The notes beneath the pieces were generated by a model. The model was not told the DNA's origin. It ran no database searches and saw nothing but the letters and a program-made list of their open reading frames with translations. Below, piece after piece: positions 60,101 through 64,000 of a DNA stretch of 64,000 nt. The translations under genes and the position numbers were made by a program. Within the stretch, counting starts at the first letter, position 1. Every line of letters starts with the position of its first letter. Location of the stretch: assembly GCF_001426685.1 (NCBI RefSeq), contig NZ_LMFB01000016.1:40697-104696 (forward strand). The letters are read 5' to 3'. The stretch comes from Rhizobium sp. Root483D2. Its GTDB lineage: Bacteria; Pseudomonadota; Alphaproteobacteria; Rhizobiales; Rhizobiaceae.

Positions 60101-61689
60101 CAGGCGTCGAGCCAGACGCGAGTTGCAACGTAGCCGTTCGACATGTCGTTGCCGATATCGTGGACGTAGCCCTTCACCTTCTTGGAGGAGGCATTCACGA
60201 AATCGTTGAACATCGGCAGGATCAGGCCGCCTTCGTCGCGAACCATCATGGCCATGGAGCGGTACATTTCCTTGCGCTTGGCCTCATCCAGTTCCGAGCG
60301 GGCTTCGAGCAGAACCTTGTCGAAGTCGGGACGCAGGAAGCGTGTGTCGTTCCAGTCGGCGCTTGAAAGGTAAGCCGTCGAGTACATCTGGTCCTGGGTC
60401 GGGCGGCCGCCCCAATAAGAGGTCGAGAACGGCTGGACATTCCAGACATTCGACCAATAGCCGTCGCCGGGTTCACGCTTCACCTCGATGCCGATACCGG
60501 CCTTCTTGGCGCTTTCCTGATACAGCACTGCCGCATCGACGGCGCCCGGGAAGGCGACATCCGACGTGCGCAGCAGGACCTGACCGCTATGGCCGGACTT
60601 CTTGTAATGGAAGGCGGCCTTGTCGGGGTCATAGGCGCGCTGCTCGATGCCTTCGGGGAAGAGCGCATAGGTCGAGTTGATCGGGAAGTCGTTGCCGACC
60701 TTGCCGAAGCCGCCCAGCACCTTTTCCAGCATCGCTTCGCGGTCCATCGCATATTTCAAGGCGAGCCGCAGGTCGTTATTGTCGAACGGTGCGGTGTTGC
60801 AATGCATGATGAAGACGTAGTGACCGCGTCCCGACGTCGAGAGAATATCGACGGTCGGCGCCCGCTTCAGGAGATCGACCGTCTTCGGGCTGACGCGGTT
60901 GATATAATGCACCTGGCCGGAGGAGAGGGCGGCGATACGCGCTGTCGCGTCGTTCATCGCAATCATCTCGACGGAATCGACGTAGCCACGATCCTGGCGC
61001 CAGTCGTCCTTGTTGCGCTCGAAGGTGGCGCGCACGCCGGCCTCGAAGCTCGCGACCTTGAAGGGGCCGGTGCCGATCATTGCGTTTGGATCGTCGAGGC
61101 CGCCATTCGGCTGGATGACGAGATGGTAATCGGTGAGGAGCAGCGGCAGGTCGGCATTGCCTTCCGTCAGCACCAGCACCAGCTTGTCGCCGTCAGCCTT
61201 GATTTCCTTGATCGATTTCATGACGCCGAGAGCGCCCGATTCCGATTTCTCGTCGGTATGACGCTGCAGGGTCTTGATGACGTCCTCGACGGTCAGTTCC
61301 TTGCCGTCGTGGAATTTCACGCCCTTGCGGATCGTGAACGTCCAGGTGGACGCATCTGCCGACGGCTCCCAGGATTCGGCGAGTGCTGCAACGGGCTGGC
61401 CGGTCAGCGGATCGGATTCGACGAGCATGTCGCCCCAGTTGCGGCCGACGACGAACATGAACTGCGAGAGCGCCTTGGCCGGATCCTTCGAATCGGTGGC
61501 GGCTGCGCCTTCGAGACCAAGCTTGAGATGGCCGCCGCGCTTGGGCTCCTGCGCCGCAGCGCTTGAGGCAAACAAGGTGCTGGCGCTGGAGAGCGCGACA
61601 CCGGCGGCCACAGTGCGGCCGATGAATTCACGCCGGTTCATCTTGCCCATCATGACCTGATTGGCGAGGTAGTTCTTGTAATCACTCAT
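60100..61689 (-). CDS. Dpp/Opp-type (family 5) substrate-binding protein, copy 2
   Basis: The 529-residue protein starts at ATG 61689 (AAGGAACAGGGG ahead) with a twin-arginine signal NRREFIGRTVAAGVALSSAS. The SBP_bac_5 domain contains KRGGHLKLGLEGAAATDSKDP, LAESWEPSADASTWTFTIRKG and YDPDKAAFHYKKSGHS. It heads the permease-permease-ATPase operon and has the same length as the copy at 53552, with long identical stretches (for example YDPDKAAFHYKKSGH). The duplication may broaden the substrate range of one transporter. The open frame extends to 61743 without a signal-like change. Confidence 0.87.
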   Translation of the reverse strand: MSDYKNYLANQVMMGKMNRREFIGRTVAAGVALSSASTLFASSAAAQEPKRGGHLKLGLEGAAATDSKDPAKALSQFMFVVGRNWGDMLVESDPLTGQPVAALAESWEPSADASTWTFTIRKGVKFHDGKELTVEDVIKTLQRHTDEKSESGALGVMKSIKEIKADGDKLVLVLTEGNADLPLLLTDYHLVIQPNGGLDDPNAMIGTGPFKVASFEAGVRATFERNKDDWRQDRGYVDSVEMIAMNDATARIAALSSGQVHYINRVSPKTVDLLKRAPTVDILSTSGRGHYVFIMHCNTAPFDNNDLRLALKYAMDREAMLEKVLGGFGKVGNDFPINSTYALFPEGIEQRAYDPDKAAFHYKKSGHSGQVLLRTSDVAFPGAVDAAVLYQESAKKAGIGIEVKREPGDGYWSNVWNVQPFSTSYWGGRPTQDQMYSTAYLSSADWNDTRFLRPDFDKVLLEARSELDEAKRKEMYRSMAMMVRDEGGLILPMFNDFVNASSKKVKGYVHDIGNDMSNGYVATRVWLDA

Positions 61690-62001
61690 TCCCCTGTTCC
61701 TTTTTGTTGAATGGCTTTGCGCCGTTTTCTTTATTGTTTTCAATCGTTGCCGATCGTGTGTTCCTAGAATGCATGCCCGAAGGCAGGTAGGCCATCACTT
61801 ATGCGGCGTGGTTTGCCGCGATCGCGCCTTTCGTAAAATGGGTGTTTCTGATGCCGAAAACCCTGTTAAAATTAATGGTATCTCGTGAGAGAGGGTCTGT
61901 ATTCATCTAAAAAATGCTCAGTTTTCATAAGTCTGGCTTATGATGGGAGCCGAATGACGTTGTCTCCCGGCTTTCCCTTGCCTTTGCGTGGTGCCCAGCC
62001 G
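61690..62001. other. Intergenic stretch, no gene seen
   Basis: These 312 bases lie between the copy 2 binding-protein gene and caiD, both on the minus strand. The left part should hold the promoter of the Dpp-type operon. No terminator-like stem after caiD, no convincing promoter pair and no coding frame were recognised. Confidence 0.5.
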
Positions 62002-62793
62002 TTATTTCCCCTTCCAGACCGGGTCGCGCTTTTCCGAAAAGGCCCTTGCGCCCTCCAGCTGGTCGTCGCTCGAATAGAGGATGTCGACCGTCTTGAACTG
62101 GCGCTTGGTGATCTTGTTCATCGTCGTCTGGAAATCCTCGCCCTCGGCCGCGCGCACCACTTCCTTGATGGCAGCATAGACCAGCGGCGGGCCGCTTTCG
62201 AGCAGGCGGGCGAGCTCCCAGGCGCGCTCCATCAATGTATCAGCGGCGATGATCTCGTTGACGAAGCCCCAGCGATGGGCTTCCGCCGCATCCAGCCAGC
62301 GGCCGGTAAAGAGCATGTCCATGGCGATATGATAGGGGATACGCTTGGGCAATTTGATCGAGGCGGCATCGGCGACGGTGCCAGAGCGGATTTCCGGCAG
62401 CGCAAAACTCGCGTGTTCTGCAGCCAGGATCATGTCGGCCGATAGCGCGATTTCCAGCCCGCCGCCGCAGCAGATGCCGTTGATCGCCGCAATCACCGGC
62501 TTGTTGAGATCGCGCAGTTCCTGCAGGCCACCAAAGCCGCCAATGCCATAGTCGCCATCGACAGCGTCGCCGCCGGCCGCAGCCTTCAGATCCCATCCCG
62601 GACAGAAGAATTTTTCACCCGCGCCGGTAATGATGGCGACGCGCAACGTGTCGTCGTCGCGAAAACCGGCAAAGATTTCGCCCATGATGCGGCTGGTCAC
62701 AAGATCGATCGCGTTGGCCTTCGGCCGGTCGATGGTGACTTCGAGAATGCCGCCTTCGCGGCGCGTTCTGATAGGTCCGGTCATAGGCGTCAT
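62002..62793 (-). CDS. caiD: Carnitinyl-CoA dehydratase-like enoyl-CoA hydratase (CaiD)
   Basis: The 263-residue crotonase-fold protein has the oxyanion-hole helix NGICCGGGLEIALSADMILAAEH and the LPEIRSGTVADAAS block. It also has KRIPYHIAMDMLFTGRWLDAAEAHRWGFVNEI, the style of CaiD enzymes. CaiD interconverts carnitinyl-CoA and crotonobetainyl-CoA in carnitine metabolism; generic enoyl-CoA hydratases are the alternative. It overlaps the upstream acyl-CoA synthetase gene by 4 bases (ATGA). That synthetase may make the CoA thioester it acts on. The setting among betaine and methylamine genes supports the carnitine reading. Confidence 0.75.
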   Translation of the reverse strand: MTPMTGPIRTRREGGILEVTIDRPKANAIDLVTSRIMGEIFAGFRDDDTLRVAIITGAGEKFFCPGWDLKAAAGGDAVDGDYGIGGFGGLQELRDLNKPVIAAINGICCGGGLEIALSADMILAAEHASFALPEIRSGTVADAASIKLPKRIPYHIAMDMLFTGRWLDAAEAHRWGFVNEIIAADTLMERAWELARLLESGPPLVYAAIKEVVRAAEGEDFQTTMNKITKRQFKTVDILYSSDDQLEGARAFSEKRDPVWKGK

Positions 62794-64000
62794 TTCCTCC
62801 GACGGATCAGGGCATCGGCCGCAACGGTTCCAGACCCTTGCGGCAAGACCATGATAGGATTGATATCGAGTTCTTCGAGTATTGTAGCGTTTGCTGCGAC
62901 ATAGGATGCGACGGCAGCGACAGAGGCCGTCAACGCGTCAATGTCGCCCTTCGGGCCGCCGCGATAGCCATCAAGCAGTTTCTTGATTTTCAGGCCGGAA
63001 ATCGCCCCGGTAATGGCTTCCGGCGTCGTCGGAAGGGTCAAAATCGCCGAATCCTCGAGCAATTCCACCAGAATACCGCCAGCGCCGATGGTCAGCACCA
63101 GACCGGCTACGGGATCGCGCAGTGCCCCGACGATGATTTCCGCAACGGGTTTTGCAATCATTTTTTCGACGAGATAGCCCGATGCGACGTCTTTCATGGC
63201 GTCTGCCGCATCGAGAACCGCCTGCCGGTCGCCCAGATTGAGCCTGACGGCACCGGCCTCGGTCTTGTGAGCGACGCCGAGGCCCTTGAGAACCACCGGA
63301 AAACCGAGCGTCTCGGCGGCATCGGCGGCGTCCTGCGCAGTCTGCGCTGTCTTGCCCATGGGCACCACGAGGCCGAATTTCGCCAATTCGGCCTTCGCCT
63401 CATTCTCCGTGATGGTCAGGATTTCGCCGTCTTTCACCTGTGCGGACAACAAAGGCGCCGGAATGGGTTTTGCCCAGATGGCGCCGATGCCGGCCGAAAT
63501 CTCGGCCGCCGCCAGCGCCTCGTCGATGCCGGAAAAGGCAACGACACCGGCTGACATCAGCGACAGTGCCGTTTCCTCCGGCATGTTTTCACCGAGGCTT
63601 GCGACGATGCCGGCAACGGCGCCGGTCGCGTTGGCGGATGCGATAACGGCCTCGCAGGTGCTGTTCCAGTCAGTGGCATCGCACCGGTCCTGGCGGGGGA
63701 AGTCGAGAACGATGAGGTTGAGCGCATAATCGCCCTTCATCATCGCGGTAAAGGCCGTCGTCTGCTTTTCCAGATTGCCCCAGACGAAGGTGTGGTAGTC
63801 GAGCGGATTGGCGATGGTGACCATGTCGCCGAGGCTTTCGCGCAAGGGCTGGCGCTGTTCGTCCTTCAGCGCCCGGAACACCGTCTTCCGCTTCACCCCG
63901 GCATCGGCCATCAACGAGGCCTCGCCGCCGGAGCAGCTCATCGAGGAGATGTCATAGTTTTTCAGCGGCGGATGCAGGTGGAGTAGTTTCAGGGTTTCCA
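62790..64000 (-). CDS. NDP-forming acyl-CoA synthetase (5' part outside window)
   Basis: The visible 403 codons are the C-terminal part of an acetyl-CoA-synthetase-like (ADP-forming) protein. The visible part starts mid-domain (ISSMSCSGGEASLMADAG), continues through a CoA-ligase-like domain and ends with an ATP-grasp domain. The ATP-grasp part carries FPVVLKGLGVAHKTEAGAVRL, AEIIVGALRDPVAGLVLTIGAGG and LEELDINPIMV. Full-length members have about 700 residues, so about 300 residues lie to the right. It makes acyl-CoA thioesters from ATP and CoA; beside caiD a carnitine-like or crotonobetaine-like acid is possible. Confidence 0.82.
   Translation of the reverse strand, partial: ETLKLLHLHPPLKNYDISSMSCSGGEASLMADAGVKRKTVFRALKDEQRQPLRESLGDMVTIANPLDYHTFVWGNLEKQTTAFTAMMKGDYALNLIVLDFPRQDRCDATDWNSTCEAVIASANATGAVAGIVASLGENMPEETALSLMSAGVVAFSGIDEALAAAEISAGIGAIWAKPIPAPLLSAQVKDGEILTITENEAKAELAKFGLVVPMGKTAQTAQDAADAAETLGFPVVLKGLGVAHKTEAGAVRLNLGDRQAVLDAADAMKDVASGYLVEKMIAKPVAEIIVGALRDPVAGLVLTIGAGGILVELLEDSAILTLPTTPEAITGAISGLKIKKLLDGYRGGPKGDIDALTASVAAVASYVAANATILEELDINPIMVLPQGSGTVAADALIRRRK

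Overview
The window looks like chromosome or large replicon from an alphaproteobacterium of the Rhizobiaceae. The indications are GC-rich codon use, a DUF982 gene, a TGA-N9-TCA (RirA-type) palindrome in front of a siderophore receptor, GC-rich mosaic palindromes between genes, and many ABC uptake systems. I see no rRNA, tRNA, CRISPR array, prophage or transposase. Its dominant theme is uptake and oxidative dismantling of methylated amines, quaternary amines and polyamine-like compounds.

Layout. 0.1-1.6 kb: a ParD-like antitoxin and a Tat-exported metallo-beta-lactamase-fold gene broken by a -1 frameshift. 1.9-7.2 kb (minus strand): a methylamine operon with a GcvT-like protein, a zinc-ribbon DmmA-like subunit, a flavin/[2Fe-2S] reductase, a heme-dependent N-demethylase subunit (DUF3445) and trimethylamine monooxygenase (Tmm). 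7.5-7.7 kb: a DUF982 protein. 7.8-21.8 kb: a large catabolic and transport unit. It holds a small unknown protein, a second GcvT-like protein, two phytoene-desaturase-like flavoproteins, a BetI-like TetR regulator, a PotD-like binding protein, an amine oxidase, a PotABC-like importer, a class-III aminotransferase and a Rieske oxygenase. The three promoter regions facing its catabolic genes share a 16-bp palindrome (YTGAAYGNNYATTCAR), which suggests one regulon of undescribed substrate. 21.9-29.5 kb: a VWA protein, a GH144-like glucanase, a FhuF-like protein, cobalt transporter genes cbtBA behind a complete cobalamin riboswitch with its promoter, a PAS-GGDEF-EAL protein and a LysR regulator.

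29.8-36.2 kb: two tandem 815-residue dimethylglycine/sarcosine dehydrogenase-like flavoproteins and a second Rieske oxygenase, which could demethylate glycine betaine stepwise to glycine. 36.2-41.5 kb: a membrane protein, a YciF-like ferritin-fold protein, and an iron cluster (TonB receptor, FhuF-like reductase, periplasmic binding protein). 41.7-48.4 kb: a YdcSTUV-like polyamine ABC importer with an aminobutyraldehyde dehydrogenase and a LysR regulator. 48.5-51.5 kb: an AT-richer signal peptidase I, an HSL-type esterase, membrane-anchored MsrA and an ACT protein. 51.5-61.7 kb: a Dpp-type importer with two paralogous 529-residue binding proteins, a CocE-type hydrolase, an XRE regulator and a small PAAR-like exported protein. 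62.0-64.0 kb: a CaiD-like carnitinyl-CoA dehydratase and the 3' part of an NDP-forming acyl-CoA synthetase, cut by the window edge.

The genes fit together as importers that bring in (poly)amines and betaines. Rieske and flavin oxygenases or dehydrogenases then remove N-methyl groups, GcvT-type domains pass the resulting C1 units to tetrahydrofolate, and aminotransferase and aldehyde dehydrogenase steps feed the carbon skeletons onward. Substrates are inferred from family membership and context only. No similarity search was possible.
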